The position numbers were made by a program, and so were the translations under genes. DNA of 64,000 nucleotides from Alphaproteobacteria bacterium (lineage in GTDB: Bacteria > Pseudomonadota > Alphaproteobacteria > Micropepsales > Micropepsaceae), in assembly GCA_947474645.1 (NCBI GenBank), contig CANJJD010000009.1, forward strand, positions 1 through 64,000. The letters are read 5' to 3'. The notes under the pieces are model-generated. The model was not told the DNA's origin and ran no database searches. It worked only from the letters and a program-made list of their open reading frames with translations. This document shows positions 36,198-45,793 of the stretch, one piece after another. Each line of letters begins with the position of its first letter. Within the stretch, counting starts at the first letter, position 1.

Positions 36198-38294
36198 CTA
36201 TTTGGGGGGCGGCGCCAGCCCGCGATGCACCAGCATGGGGCCGATATCAGGATCCTTGCCGTAGAAGGCCCGGAACATGGGGCCGTAATCCAGGGTGTGG
36301 CCGCGCGACAGGATCAGGTCGCGGAAGCGCTGGCCGTTGGCCCGGGTCAACCCGCCATGGGCGTTGAACCAGGCATAGGCATCGGTATCCAGCATCACCG
36401 TCCATTGATAGGCGTAGTAGGCGCTGGCATAGCCATTGGCCCAGATGTGCAGAAAATAGCTGGAGCGGTAGCGCGTCGGCACATTGGCAAAATCGGTGCC
36501 GGTATTCTTCAGCGCCTGGGTTTCGAACTTGTCCACATCCTGCCTGGGCGTGCCGTGCGGCAGGGTGTGCCACTGCATGTCCAACTGCGACGCCGCCAGC
36601 AACTCGCCCAGCGCATAGCCCTGGCCCCAATGCTCCGACGCCTTGATCTTGTCCACCAGGCTTTGCGGGATGGTCGTGCCGGTTTTGTAGTTGACGGCAT
36701 AGTGCTTGAGAATGTCGGGATGAAGCGCCCAGTGCTCGTTGAACTGGGACGGAAACTCGACAAAGTCGCGCGCCACATTGGTGCCCGACACCATGGGATA
36801 GGTCTGGTCGGCGAACAGCCCGTGCAGGGCATGGCCGAACTCATGGAACATGGTGCCGACATCGTCGAAGCTGATCAGCGCCGGCGCACCCGGAGCGGGC
36901 TTGGTGAAATTGGCGACGTTGTAGATCACGGGCCGCAGGCCGCGCAGCTTGGACTGGCCGACAAAGTTGCTCATCCAGGCGCCGCCGGTTTTGTTGTCGC
37001 GCTTGAAGTAATCGAAATACATCAGGCCCAGCTTTGAGCCGTCATGGTCGAACACTTCATAGACCATCACGTCGGGATGATAGACCGGCAGGTCGCGGCG
37101 CTTCTTGAAGGTGATGCCGTAGAGCTTGGTGGCAGCATAAAGCACGCCGTCTTCCAGCACCTTGTGCAGTTCGAAGTAAGGCTTGAGCGCCTCTTCATCC
37201 AGGTCGTAGCGGCTTTTGCGCACCTTTTCGGCATAACGCTGCCAGTCCCAGGGCTTGAGATCGAAATGCTTGCCGTCCTTATCTATGGCGGCCTGGATCA
37301 ACCTGGCTTCTTCCGCCGCCTTGTTGCGGGTGGCGGGCACAAGCTGGCGGATGAACTTCTCCACCGCCTGCGGCGTCTGGGCCATCTGGTCGTAGAGCAC
37401 ATAGGCGGCATAGTTGGGATAGCCCAGCAGCTTGGCCTTCTCGGCGCGCAGCACCGCCAGTTGCGCGATATTGGCGCGGGTGTCGTTCTTGTCGCTCTTT
37501 TCGGTGCGGGTCCAACTGGCGTTGAACAGCCTCTCGCGCACCGCGCGATCCGTAAGTGACGCCAGCAGCGGCTGCTGGGTGGTGTTCTGCAGCGGAATGA
37601 CATACTTGCCGGCCAGCTTGCGGTCCTTGGCGGCCTGCGCCGCATTGGCGATCTCGGCCTCCGACAAGCCCGCCAATTCGCGCCGGTCGCTGATCACCAG
37701 CCCGCCCGCCTTGGCGCCCGCCACCAGCTTCTGCTGGAAATCGGTTTCCAGGCTGGCGCCCTGCTTGTTGATCGCCTGCAGCCGCACCTTGTCCTTGTCC
37801 GAAAGATTGGCGCCGGCATGGACGAACTGGCGGTAATAGAGTGTCAGCACCTGCAGCGCTTCGGCGTTCAGCTTCAGGGCAGCGCGCCTGTCGTACAGCG
37901 CCTTCACCCGGGCGAACAATTTGGGATTGAGATAGATCGCATCGTTATGCGCCGCCAGCTTGGGCGCCTCGATGGTCTGCACCTTGTCCAGGGTGGGATT
38001 GGTGTTGGCCTGCACCACCGCGAAAAAGACGTTGTTGACCCGCTCCAGCATCCGGCCCGACTGCTCCATCGCCACGATGGTGTTGTCGAAGGTGGGGGCG
38101 TCCTTGCTGTTCGCGATGGCCGCGATCTCGGCCAGTTGCTGCTTCATGCCCGCCTCGAAGGCCGGCTGATAGTCGCTGTCTTTTATAGTGTCGAAGCGCG
38201 GCGCCTGGTAGGGCAAGGTGCTGGGCGCATCGAACGGGCCCGCCAAAGCCGGGCCGGCCGCCAGCAATAGTGTGATGCAGATGATGTTGCGCAT
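36198..38294 (-). CDS. M3-family peptidyl-dipeptidase/oligopeptidase, exported
   Basis: 698 residues, near the length of Dcp/OpdA. A signal peptide (MRNIICITLLLAAGPALA) implies a periplasmic location, as for Dcp-like enzymes in some species. The zinc site is HEFGHALHG (His484, Glu485, His488), with the third ligand Glu in the downstream segment DFVEFPSQFNEHW. It trims oligopeptides. Its start is the ATG at 38294. It lies about 46 bases upstream of the TonB receptor gene on the same strand, so it may share a transcript with that operon. Confidence 0.93.
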   Translation of the reverse strand: MRNIICITLLLAAGPALAGPFDAPSTLPYQAPRFDTIKDSDYQPAFEAGMKQQLAEIAAIANSKDAPTFDNTIVAMEQSGRMLERVNNVFFAVVQANTNPTLDKVQTIEAPKLAAHNDAIYLNPKLFARVKALYDRRAALKLNAEALQVLTLYYRQFVHAGANLSDKDKVRLQAINKQGASLETDFQQKLVAGAKAGGLVISDRRELAGLSEAEIANAAQAAKDRKLAGKYVIPLQNTTQQPLLASLTDRAVRERLFNASWTRTEKSDKNDTRANIAQLAVLRAEKAKLLGYPNYAAYVLYDQMAQTPQAVEKFIRQLVPATRNKAAEEARLIQAAIDKDGKHFDLKPWDWQRYAEKVRKSRYDLDEEALKPYFELHKVLEDGVLYAATKLYGITFKKRRDLPVYHPDVMVYEVFDHDGSKLGLMYFDYFKRDNKTGGAWMSNFVGQSKLRGLRPVIYNVANFTKPAPGAPALISFDDVGTMFHEFGHALHGLFADQTYPMVSGTNVARDFVEFPSQFNEHWALHPDILKHYAVNYKTGTTIPQSLVDKIKASEHWGQGYALGELLAASQLDMQWHTLPHGTPRQDVDKFETQALKNTGTDFANVPTRYRSSYFLHIWANGYASAYYAYQWTVMLDTDAYAWFNAHGGLTRANGQRFRDLILSRGHTLDYGPMFRAFYGKDPDIGPMLVHRGLAPPPK

Positions 38295-38347
38295 GGTCCG
38301 TCCCCGCGAAAGTCGCAGGACGATATTACCCGCTCGGGGCGGCAGCG

Positions 38348-39187
38348 CTAGATCAACCCGCCCACGCTGCGGATGGCGGCAGTTGCGACATGGACATCCT
38401 CGCGCACGGCCTGGCGCTTGTGCTTGCCCAGGATCAGCACCGTCTTGACGCTGTGCGCATACTCGCCCGGCTGGGCGGGGCGCACGGCGACGACCTTGGC
38501 CACGTCGATCTTCACCGCCGCGCCGTCGGGGCGGGTCAGCTTGACCAGGTCCCCATCATGGGCGCCGGCCTTGAGGCTGCGGGTGATGCCGCCGACATAG
38601 CGGCGGGTCTCGGCCGGCAGCCTTCCGCCCTGCGCCACCCGGCCGGGGCCGGCATTGTAGGCGGCGAACATCTTGGGAAAGCCGTAGCGCTTGTGCAGCC
38701 AGCGCAAGTAGGCGGTGCCGGCCATGATGTTGTCGCGAGCATTAAAAGGATTGTCGCCCAATTTATGCTGCTCGGCCATCTCGTCATAGGTCGAGGGCAG
38801 CACCTGCATCAGGCCGATGGCGCCGGCCCGGGAGACGATCGGCCTGTCTTCGCCCAGCATGGTGCGGCCGCCGCTTTCATGCGCCATCACGGCGCGGATC
38901 CAGGCCTTGGGCACATGGAAGCGCTGCGAGGCTTCGGTGATGACGGCATCCCAGCGATTCAGGAGCTGCTTGGAGCTCATGGCGGATTCTTCGTCATAGG
39001 CGGAAGGCTGCACGTCGGTGGCATCGATCAGGCGCAGCATCGGGACGCGCGATGTGTGTCCCTTGAAATGCGTGGCGGGGTTCTGCGTCATCCAGGCCGT
39101 CATCGCGACCAGGGTGCCGAACACCAGCGCGCGGGCGAAGCCGCGCGGCGACGGCTTGATGATAGAAACAGTTTTGGAATCGGACAC
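38348..39187 (-). CDS. Lytic transglycosylase (SLT domain), membrane-anchored
   Basis: 279 residues. An N-terminal hydrophobic helix (about 17-35) anchors a goose-type SLT domain: VPKAWIRAVMAHESGGR with catalytic Glu104, RAGAIGLMQVLPSTYDEMA, DNIMAGTAYLRWLHKRYG and FAAYNAGPGRV. The C-terminal ~70 residues form an extra domain of unknown role. It cleaves peptidoglycan non-hydrolytically. It is preceded by a palindrome-rich region (39236-39377). Confidence 0.9.
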   Translation of the reverse strand: MSDSKTVSIIKPSPRGFARALVFGTLVAMTAWMTQNPATHFKGHTSRVPMLRLIDATDVQPSAYDEESAMSSKQLLNRWDAVITEASQRFHVPKAWIRAVMAHESGGRTMLGEDRPIVSRAGAIGLMQVLPSTYDEMAEQHKLGDNPFNARDNIMAGTAYLRWLHKRYGFPKMFAAYNAGPGRVAQGGRLPAETRRYVGGITRSLKAGAHDGDLVKLTRPDGAAVKIDVAKVVAVRPAQPGEYAHSVKTVLILGKHKRQAVREDVHVATAAIRSVGGLI

Positions 39188-39235
39188 AGTGGCTCCCAGC
39201 GGGGTCAGAGTGAAGGACGGTTCAATCTTCGGCGA

Positions 39236-39377
39236 AACTTTTGGAACTTGCGGGCGCTCAAAACTTTTCAGTTATGCCGCGGAACCAATCGGCTCCGCGC
39301 GTGTATGCACCCCAGCAACGCGGACATAACTTGGTGTCCGCGATAGTTCAAGTTGCAACTTTTGGAACTAAAGTTCC
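39236..39377. promoter_or_regulatory. Cluster of palindromes and a direct repeat upstream of the transglycosylase gene
   Basis: The 13-base word AACTTTTGGAACT occurs at 39236-39248 and again at 39357-39369. Also present are the hairpin CGCGGACA/TGTCCGCG (39319-39342), the perfect palindrome AAGTTGCAACTT (39350-39361) and GGAACT-aa-AGTTCC (39364-39377). The composition is AT-rich relative to the flanks. Its position between the mlaC-like stop and the transglycosylase start suggests operators and/or a terminator for the former. The regulator is unknown. Confidence 0.55.
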
Positions 39378-39385
39378 GAAAATAT

Positions 39386-39979
39386 TCAGTGCGCCTGCGC
39401 GGCGCGCAGATGCGCGCTCAACGCGTTGATATCGCCGTTATTTTGCGACAGCACGCTGAGGAACTCGGCTTGTTGCGCCGGTGCAAGCCACACGCCTGCA
39501 ACACCGATATCCAGCAGCAAAGGCTTTGCGCCATCGGTGCGCACGCGGAAATCCACTTCCATCGGCGCCGTGCCGTTGCCGGTCAGGTTGGCGGCAACGA
39601 CATAATCGCCCGGCGCGCGTTCGCGCGACGACGTCACATGCAGGCTCTGTCCGGCATAGCGCGCGAAATAGGTTTGATAGAGCGCCTCGGCATGTTCCTG
39701 ATAGGCGGCGACATAGGCATCCAGATCCGCCGGCGACGCGGTTTGCGCATAACGTCCCAGCATGAACAGCGCCACCCGCCGCACATCCGTGAGACCCAGC
39801 AAAAACGCGGCAAATCGCGTCCGGCGCTGGGCCGGGCTGGCGTTGGGATCGTTCAGTATGTCGAAGCCGGCCTGGATATTGCCGCTGACAAAAGCTTCGG
39901 CGGGATTGATCGCCCAGGCCGGAGTTGAAAAGCCGATGGCCAACGCACCCGCGCTGAGCAGGAGATGTCTGCGTTTCAT
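39386..39979 (-). CDS. MlaC/Ttg2D-family phospholipid-binding protein
   Basis: 197 residues. A signal leader (MKRRHLLLSAGALAIGFSTPAWA) precedes the MlaC fold: NIQAGFDILND...RRTRFAAFLLGLTDVRRVALFMLGRY, DLDAYVAAYQEHAEALYQTYFARYAG, DYVVAANLTGNG, PLLLDIGVAGVWLAPAQQAEFLSVLSQNNGDINAL. These proteins carry phospholipids or hopanoid precursors across the periplasm. The usual mlaFED partners are not adjacent, so this is an isolated member like HpnM. The final 'YxxSVLSQNNGDINALSAHLR' is strongly conserved in the family. Confidence 0.85.
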   Translation of the reverse strand: MKRRHLLLSAGALAIGFSTPAWAINPAEAFVSGNIQAGFDILNDPNASPAQRRTRFAAFLLGLTDVRRVALFMLGRYAQTASPADLDAYVAAYQEHAEALYQTYFARYAGQSLHVTSSRERAPGDYVVAANLTGNGTAPMEVDFRVRTDGAKPLLLDIGVAGVWLAPAQQAEFLSVLSQNNGDINALSAHLRAAQAH

Positions 39980-40113
39980 TGCATGATCCTTCGCCGGCCC
40001 CGCGTATGCGCGAGGCGATTGGCCCCTGAGGGATGTCTATAAACCAATCGGGCCCGAAATGTGACCACCAAGTGGCCCCTTGAAAGCATTGCGGAAAAGG
40101 CCAAGTTGGAACC

Positions 40114-41106
40114 ATGACCGCACTCTCCGTCCTGGATCTTTCGCCCATCAAGCAGGGTTTCGATGCCGCCACAGCGTTGCATGAAAGCCTGGAGCTCGCG
40201 CGCCATGTCGAAAACCTCGGCTATCGCCGCTTCTGGCTGGCCGAACATCACAACATGCCCGGCATCGCCAGCGCCGCCACCGCGGTGGCGATCGGCCATG
40301 TCGCGGCCGGCACCAGCCGCATTCGCGTCGGCGCCGGCGGCATCATGCTGCCCAACCATGCGCCGCTGGTGATCGCCGAACAGTTCGGCACCCTGGCGTC
40401 ATTGTTTCCCGGCCGCATCGATCTTGGCCTGGGACGCGCGCCCGGCACCGATCCGCGCACGGCATTGGCCTTGCGCCGCAGCTTGCAAAGCGGCGCCGAC
40501 AGTTTTCCGCAGGATGTGCAGGAGCTGCTGGCGTACTTCGCGCCCAGCCGGCCGGGCCAGGTGGTGCGCGCCATTCCCGGCGAAGGCACCAATGTGCCGG
40601 TGTGGATTTTGGGCTCCAGCCATTATGGCGCGCAGCTCGCCGCGGCGCTTGGGCTTCCTTACGCCTTCGCTTCGCATTTCGCGCCGGCCAACCTGGAATA
40701 TGCGCTGCAGCTTTACCGCCAGCAGTTCCGGCCTTCGCCGTATCTGGACAAGCCTTATGTGATGCTGGGGCTGAACGTCTTCGCCGCCGACACACAGCAA
40801 GAAGCGCAATTACTGTTCAGCTCGCTGGAGCAGGCTTTCATCAATCTGCGCACCGGCAACCCGCAACCGCTGCCGCCGCCCCTGCCGGGCTATCGCACCC
40901 AGCTCGATCCGCGCCTGACCGACATGCTGGAGAATGTGCTGCGCTGCGCCATCGTGGGCGACCGCGCCATGATTGCCGAAGGTTTGGGCAGCTTCATCGG
41001 CGCCCACCAGCCCGATGAGCTGATGGTCACCGCCCAGATCTTTGATGCGGCAGCGCGGCGCAAATCCTATGAGATTCTGGCCCAGGTCCACCCGCCCGGC
41101 GGCTGA
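40114..41106 (+). CDS. Luciferase-like (LLM class) flavin-dependent oxidoreductase
   Basis: 330 residues of the bacterial luciferase superfamily, MsnO8/YhbW-type. Recognisable are [95 protein letters not shown], and [20 protein letters not shown]. It would use reduced flavin (FMNH2 or F420-like) and O2. The substrate is unknown. It stands alone, about 90 bases before the bicupin gene. Confidence 0.9.
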   Translation: MTALSVLDLSPIKQGFDAATALHESLELARHVENLGYRRFWLAEHHNMPGIASAATAVAIGHVAAGTSRIRVGAGGIMLPNHAPLVIAEQFGTLASLFPGRIDLGLGRAPGTDPRTALALRRSLQSGADSFPQDVQELLAYFAPSRPGQVVRAIPGEGTNVPVWILGSSHYGAQLAAALGLPYAFASHFAPANLEYALQLYRQQFRPSPYLDKPYVMLGLNVFAADTQQEAQLLFSSLEQAFINLRTGNPQPLPPPLPGYRTQLDPRLTDMLENVLRCAIVGDRAMIAEGLGSFIGAHQPDELMVTAQIFDAAARRKSYEILAQVHPPGG

Positions 41107-41195
41107 CTGCGGCACCCGCGCCGCTGGTCCGATGCTTTTACCGCTGCTAGGGTCACTCCAGAAAAAGCCCTCATCAGAAGGGTTGGGAGGATCGG

Positions 41196-42170
41196 ATGCA
41201 CTTCACCAAATGGGCCGTCATGGCCGCCCAGATTTCGATCTTGGCGCTGACCGTTGTATCGGACGCGCTGGCCCAGACCCAGGCCCAGGCCACCGCGCCG
41301 GCCGCCACCTCCAAAAATATCGTCGCCTGGGCCGCCAAGCCCGCGCGGCTGCCGCCCTTCACCGGGCCCAACAAGCTGGTCTATCGCCTGGCCGATGTGC
41401 TCGCCACCCATCGCGGCCGGCAAAGCTGGCAACAGGAAGTCTTTCTCAGCCGTGACTATGCCGGCGCCTGGATTTCCATGGCTCCCGGCGAAAAGACCAA
41501 GACCCAGTTCTATGCCGATGACCGCGTCTTCTGGGTGGTGCAGTCCGGCCAGATGAAAGTCACCATCGAGGGCCAGGAGCCGTTCATCGCCTCCAAGCAC
41601 TTTTTGATCCAGGTGCCCAAGCGCCTGCAATACAGCATGGAAGCGGTGGGCAATGAGCCGGCGCTGCGTTTTGAGATGCGCCCCGCCGGCGAGTATCCCG
41701 ATTATCCGCTCAGCGAAACGCCGACGCCGGTGAAAGGCATGCAGTATATCAAGGCCGTGTATAGCGGCGGCGGCACCTATGACGGAAAGGTCAACGTGCC
41801 CTATGTCGATTTTGAAAAGCAGATCGTGCAGGGCGGTGAGAAGCGCAGCGTGTGGCTGCGCGATGACAACAACTACGTCACCATCCTGCGCTCGGCCAAG
41901 GGCGTGCCCACACCGGCCGACAATGTGTGGGGCCACTTCCACGCCAACTTCCCGGAAATCTGGCTGATCATCGAAGGCACCCAGCAGTTCTTGGTCGAAG
42001 GCGAAAAGCTGGTCACCGTCAGCGACGGCGACCTGGTCGCTGCGCCCACCGGCCGCTGGCACCGCGCCATGCCGTTCAGCGAAGGCCCCTCCACGCGCCT
42101 GGCCTATATCCCACGCCCCGACAACCTGCACTGGTATCAGCCGGCGCTGGCGACGGGCGGCGGCAACTGA
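41196..42170 (+). CDS. Exported bicupin protein of unknown function
   Basis: 324 residues. A signal peptide ends near VVSDALAQ. Two cupin-like segments follow: FWVVQSGQMKVTIEGQEPFIASKHFLIQVPKRLQYSMEAVG (first barrel) and HFHANFPEIWLIIEGTQQFLVEGEKLVTVSDGDLVAAPTGRWHRAMPF (second barrel, with His-x-His, Glu and later His as potential metal ligands). No enzyme family is recognised. It is followed, after 20 bases with AAGGAG, by the CHRD gene and then the PQQ dehydrogenase, which suggests a shared periplasmic oxidation system. Confidence 0.75.
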   Translation: MHFTKWAVMAAQISILALTVVSDALAQTQAQATAPAATSKNIVAWAAKPARLPPFTGPNKLVYRLADVLATHRGRQSWQQEVFLSRDYAGAWISMAPGEKTKTQFYADDRVFWVVQSGQMKVTIEGQEPFIASKHFLIQVPKRLQYSMEAVGNEPALRFEMRPAGEYPDYPLSETPTPVKGMQYIKAVYSGGGTYDGKVNVPYVDFEKQIVQGGEKRSVWLRDDNNYVTILRSAKGVPTPADNVWGHFHANFPEIWLIIEGTQQFLVEGEKLVTVSDGDLVAAPTGRWHRAMPFSEGPSTRLAYIPRPDNLHWYQPALATGGGN

Positions 42171-42190
42171 TCTTTCGAAGGAGTCTCGAC

Positions 42191-42703
42191 GTGACGCGCA
42201 CAACTCTTCTGGCGCTGGCTGTGATGGCCATCACCGCGCCCGCTTTCGCGGCCGACTATCAGGCCAATCTCGGTCCCATGCCGCTGGACGACGAAACCAA
42301 GGCGGTGATCGCCGGCCGCGGCGAGGTCACCGCTTCATCGGACGGCAAGACGCTGACGGTGAAGGGCAGCTTCCATGGCCTGCCCTCCAACGCCACCGAG
42401 GCGCACATCTTCTCCAGCATCGTGGCTGGTGTGCCGGGCACCAAAGTGCTGGACCTGGACGTCACCAAGTCCACCAGCGGCACGGTCACCGGCAGCTATA
42501 GCCTGACGGGCGCGCAGGCCGCCGCGCTTCGCACCGGCAAGCTCTATATCCAGATCAATTCGGAAAAAGCGCCCACCACTTATCCCTGGGGGCCCAAGGG
42601 CACCTTGTGGGGCTGGATCTTCCCGGCCCACGAAAGTGTTGGCGCCAACGTGCCGCAGCAGGATCATTGGTTCCTGCCGCAATACGACACGCCGCAACGC
42701 TGA
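42191..42703 (+). CDS. CHRD-domain exported protein
   Basis: 170 residues. A signal peptide ([20 protein letters not shown]) precedes a CHRD-type beta domain: [97 protein letters not shown]. The domain is found in chordin and many bacterial secreted proteins with undefined function. Start at GTG 42191, seven bases after AAGGAG. The gene lies between the bicupin and the PQQ dehydrogenase with short gaps, so the three are probably one operon. Confidence 0.85.
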   Translation: MTRTTLLALAVMAITAPAFAADYQANLGPMPLDDETKAVIAGRGEVTASSDGKTLTVKGSFHGLPSNATEAHIFSSIVAGVPGTKVLDLDVTKSTSGTVTGSYSLTGAQAAALRTGKLYIQINSEKAPTTYPWGPKGTLWGWIFPAHESVGANVPQQDHWFLPQYDTPQR

Positions 42704-42722
42704 ACAGCGCGGAACCAGATTC

Positions 42723-45002
42723 ATGAGGACGATGATGCGCAACAAGACTCTTTTGCTGGCGGGCGCCGGCTTTGCCCTGGCCGCTGCGCTGGGCGCCGTG
42801 GCGTTCGCACAAGGCGCGGCCGGGCCCTTCACCACTGCCCAGGCCGGCGCCGGCCATCAGCAATACGATGCCAACTGCTCGCCCTGCCACTTGCAGGATC
42901 TCGCCGGCACCAATGACGCCCCCGCCTTGGCCGGGCCGGCCTTCATGGGCGCATGGGGCGGACGCACCACCGCCCAGCTCTACAGCAAGATCGCCACCAC
43001 CATGCCGGCGGGCGCGGGCGGCAGCCTTTCACAACAGCAATATACCGACATCTTGGCCTATATATTGGAGCGCAACGGCGCCCGCGCCGGAACCAGCGCT
43101 TTCACACCCGCCACCGCCGTGTCGATCGCCGGAATCGCCACCGGCCGCGCTGCAGCGCCCGCGCGCCCCGCCACCACCGCACAATCTGGCGGCGGCGCGG
43201 CAGCCCAAACCAGCGGCCGCCAGGAATCGGCGCCCGCATCCGGCCAGGGGAATGCCCCCGCCCAGGCCGGTGCGGCGCAAAGCAACTTTGCCCGCGCCAT
43301 GGCTGGTGTGCGCGTGCCCGATCCCGGCTCTTTCACCCTGCCCAGCAAGTTCGGCCTGACCTTGAAGGGCAATATCCAGAACTATCAGCCCGTCACCGAA
43401 GCGATGATGGTCAATCCGCCGGACAGCGACTGGCTGATGTACCGGCGCAATTACCAGGGCTGGAGCTACAGCCCGCTCAACCAGATCACCACCGCCAATG
43501 CCGGCTCGCTGCAACTCAAATGGATGTGGTCGCTGGAGCAGAACGGCACCCTGGAAGGCACGCCGATCGTCCATAACGGCGTGATGTTCCTGTGGAGTCC
43601 GGGCAATACCGTTCAGGCGCTCAATGCCGTGACGGGCGAGCTGATCTGGGAACACCGTCTGGGCCCGGCCCCGCGCCGCCCCGGCCCCGGCCCCTCCACC
43701 GAAGAGACCCGCAGCCTGGGCCTGTGGGGCAACAATGTTTACGTCAACACGCCGCAAGGCCATCTCTATGCGCTCGACGCGCGCACCGGCGAGCAGGTGT
43801 GGAAGACCCACATCACCGACGAACTGCCCGCGCCCGGCGGCGGCTTTTTCGGCGGCTCCACCGGCGGCATCATCATCATCAAGGGCCGCATCCTGGTCGG
43901 CATGACCAATTGCGGCCGCGCCGGCGATAACAATCATTGCTACATCAGCGCCTATGACGCGGCGACCGGCAAGCGCGACTGGAAATTCGTCACCGTCGCC
44001 CTCACCGGCCAGAAGGGCGGCAACACCTGGGGCGGCTTGCCGGACAACAAGCGCAAGGGCGGCGAGACCTGGATCGCCGGCACTTATGATCCGGTATTGA
44101 ACACCACCTATTGGGGCACCGCCCAGGCCAAGCCGTGGCGGCGCGACCTGCGCGGCTCCGGTCATGGCGACACCGACTGGGCCAATTCCACCATCGCGCT
44201 CGATCCGGTGACCGGCCAGATGAAGTGGGCCTACAACCACGCGCCCGGCGAGTCGCTGGACCTGGACGAAGTGTTCGAGCGCGTGCTGGTGGATCATGGC
44301 AGCGAGCGATCGCTGCTGACCATCGGCAAGGCCGGCATTCTGTGGAAGCTGGACCGCGTCACCGGCAAGTTCATCGCCGCCAAGCAGACCGTCTTCCAGA
44401 ACGTCTATGAGAATTTCAACGAGAAGACGGGCAAGGTCGTGTACCGCAAGGACATCCGCGACCAGAAGGTGGACCAGTGGCTCGCCTCCTGCCCCGGCCC
44501 GGAAGGCGGTCACGACTGGCAGGCCATGAGCTATCACCAGCCGTCCGACGCCATGATCATTCCCCTGTCGCAATCCTGCGTCTTCATGTTGGGCAACGGC
44601 TCGCAGACCTATTTCGAGATGCCGGGCAGCGACGGCAATATGGGCCGGCTATCGGCCTATCGCGCCGCCGACCTCAAGCCGCTCTGGAGCTTCCAGCAGC
44701 GCGCGCCCTTCCTGACCGGCGTGATCTCGACGGCGGGCAATGTGGCCTTTGTCGGCGATTTCGACCGGGTGTTCCGCGCGGTGGATACCCGCAACGGCAA
44801 GACGCTGTGGAAGACCCGGCTGGCCACCACGGTCCAGGGCTATCCGGTGACCTTCAGCATGGACGGCAAGCAGTATGTCGCCGTCACCACGGGCCTGGGC
44901 GGCGGCAGCCCGCAGCTCAAGCCCGGCACCATGCTGACGGAAGTTCACCGCCCGCCGCATGGCTATAATATTTTCGTTTTCGGCCTGCCGGACGCCAACT
45001 AG
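42723..45002 (+). CDS. Cytochrome c-PQQ quinoprotein dehydrogenase, cytochrome domain at the N terminus
   Basis: About 759 residues. A signal peptide is followed by a c-type haem site CSPCH (Cys52, Cys55, His56), with Met-containing ATTMPAG later as probable axial ligand region. A Pro/Ala/Gln-rich linker (about 125-195) joins an eight-bladed PQQ propeller ([88 protein letters not shown]). It should oxidise an alcohol or sugar in the periplasm and pass electrons to its own haem. Alternative starts are the ATGs at 42732 and 42735. Most PQQ alcohol dehydrogenases have the cytochrome at the other end. Confidence 0.9.
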   Translation: MRTMMRNKTLLLAGAGFALAAALGAVAFAQGAAGPFTTAQAGAGHQQYDANCSPCHLQDLAGTNDAPALAGPAFMGAWGGRTTAQLYSKIATTMPAGAGGSLSQQQYTDILAYILERNGARAGTSAFTPATAVSIAGIATGRAAAPARPATTAQSGGGAAAQTSGRQESAPASGQGNAPAQAGAAQSNFARAMAGVRVPDPGSFTLPSKFGLTLKGNIQNYQPVTEAMMVNPPDSDWLMYRRNYQGWSYSPLNQITTANAGSLQLKWMWSLEQNGTLEGTPIVHNGVMFLWSPGNTVQALNAVTGELIWEHRLGPAPRRPGPGPSTEETRSLGLWGNNVYVNTPQGHLYALDARTGEQVWKTHITDELPAPGGGFFGGSTGGIIIIKGRILVGMTNCGRAGDNNHCYISAYDAATGKRDWKFVTVALTGQKGGNTWGGLPDNKRKGGETWIAGTYDPVLNTTYWGTAQAKPWRRDLRGSGHGDTDWANSTIALDPVTGQMKWAYNHAPGESLDLDEVFERVLVDHGSERSLLTIGKAGILWKLDRVTGKFIAAKQTVFQNVYENFNEKTGKVVYRKDIRDQKVDQWLASCPGPEGGHDWQAMSYHQPSDAMIIPLSQSCVFMLGNGSQTYFEMPGSDGNMGRLSAYRAADLKPLWSFQQRAPFLTGVISTAGNVAFVGDFDRVFRAVDTRNGKTLWKTRLATTVQGYPVTFSMDGKQYVAVTTGLGGGSPQLKPGTMLTEVHRPPHGYNIFVFGLPDAN

Positions 45003-45024
45003 GCCATCAAGAGCCGTTTGTGAC

Positions 45025-45050
45025 AGGGGCGCCGCGCCAGCGGCGCCCCT
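45025..45050 (+). terminator. Strong GC hairpin after the PQQ dehydrogenase gene
   Basis: AGGGGCGCCG (45025-45034) pairs with CGGCGCCCCT (45041-45050) around CGCCAG. The tail AATCATTTGAAAT has few Ts, so termination may be weak or Rho-assisted. It lies 23 bases after the stop. Confidence 0.65.
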
Positions 45051-45136
45051 AATCATTTGAAATACAAGGGAGAGTTTGGCACGGACCCGCCCGCTTGACG
45101 GCCCATTGGCCGCCATTACAAGCAGGGGCGCAATCT

Positions 45137-45793
45137 GTGGGGGTTTCCTTGTTGCGCTTTTTCCAGGCCCTGATGCCGCGCGAGGAGAAATTCTTCGCCC
45201 TGTTCGACGCCCATGCCCGCACCCTGGTGGACGGCGCCATCGCCCTGCGTGACCTGCTGGAAGGCGGCCCCGGCGTGGCCGAGGCCAGCGCCCGCATCGT
45301 CAAGCATGAGAACGAGGCCGATGCCGTGGTGCGCGATGTGCTGATCAGCGTGCGCCGCAGCTTCATCACCCCCTTCGACCGCGGCGACATCAAGGACCTG
45401 ATTGGCCAGCTCGACGACGCCATCGACCAGATGCAGAAGACCGCCAAGGCCATCACCCTGTTCGAAGTGGACAGCTTTGAACTGCAGATGCGCCAGATGG
45501 CCGACATCATCCTGCGCTGCGCCGAACTGACGGTGGAGGCGGTGAGCCTCTTGGGCTCCATGCGCGACAACCAGGCGCGCATCAACGCCATCGCCGAGGA
45601 AATCACCCGGCTGGAAGAACAGGCCGACGAGCTCAACGACCAGGGCCTCAAGGCGCTGTACCTCAAGCACCGAAGCGGCGACGCCATGGCCTTCATCGTC
45701 GGCAACGAGATCTATGATCACCTGGAAAAGGTGGTGGACCGTTTCGAGGACGTCGCAAACCGCATCAGCGGCATCGTCATCGAGCAAGTCTGA
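45137..45793 (+). CDS. DUF47 (PhoU-like) phosphate-transport regulator
   Basis: 218 residues, entirely helical. It has LRFFQALMPREEKFFALFDAHARTLVDGAIALRDLLEG, KHENEADAVVRDVLISVRRSFITPFDRGDIKDLIGQLDDAIDQMQKTAKAI, and the final NEIYDHLEKVVDRFEDVANRISGIV. The E-x-x-A-D and D-R-x-D metal-binding motifs of PhoU-like bundles are visible. DUF47 proteins accompany Pit transporters and are thought to regulate them. Its TGA overlaps the pit ATG (TGATG), so they are coupled. GTG at 45137 is chosen with AGGGG upstream, and a TTG at 45149 is an alternative. Confidence 0.9.
   Translation: MGVSLLRFFQALMPREEKFFALFDAHARTLVDGAIALRDLLEGGPGVAEASARIVKHENEADAVVRDVLISVRRSFITPFDRGDIKDLIGQLDDAIDQMQKTAKAITLFEVDSFELQMRQMADIILRCAELTVEAVSLLGSMRDNQARINAIAEEITRLEEQADELNDQGLKALYLKHRSGDAMAFIVGNEIYDHLEKVVDRFEDVANRISGIVIEQV

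Noticed and set aside
39270-39310. GGAAC at about 39280 considered as another EcfG promoter
   Set aside because: The following bases at N16/17 do not resemble CGTT and no plus-strand gene starts close by.
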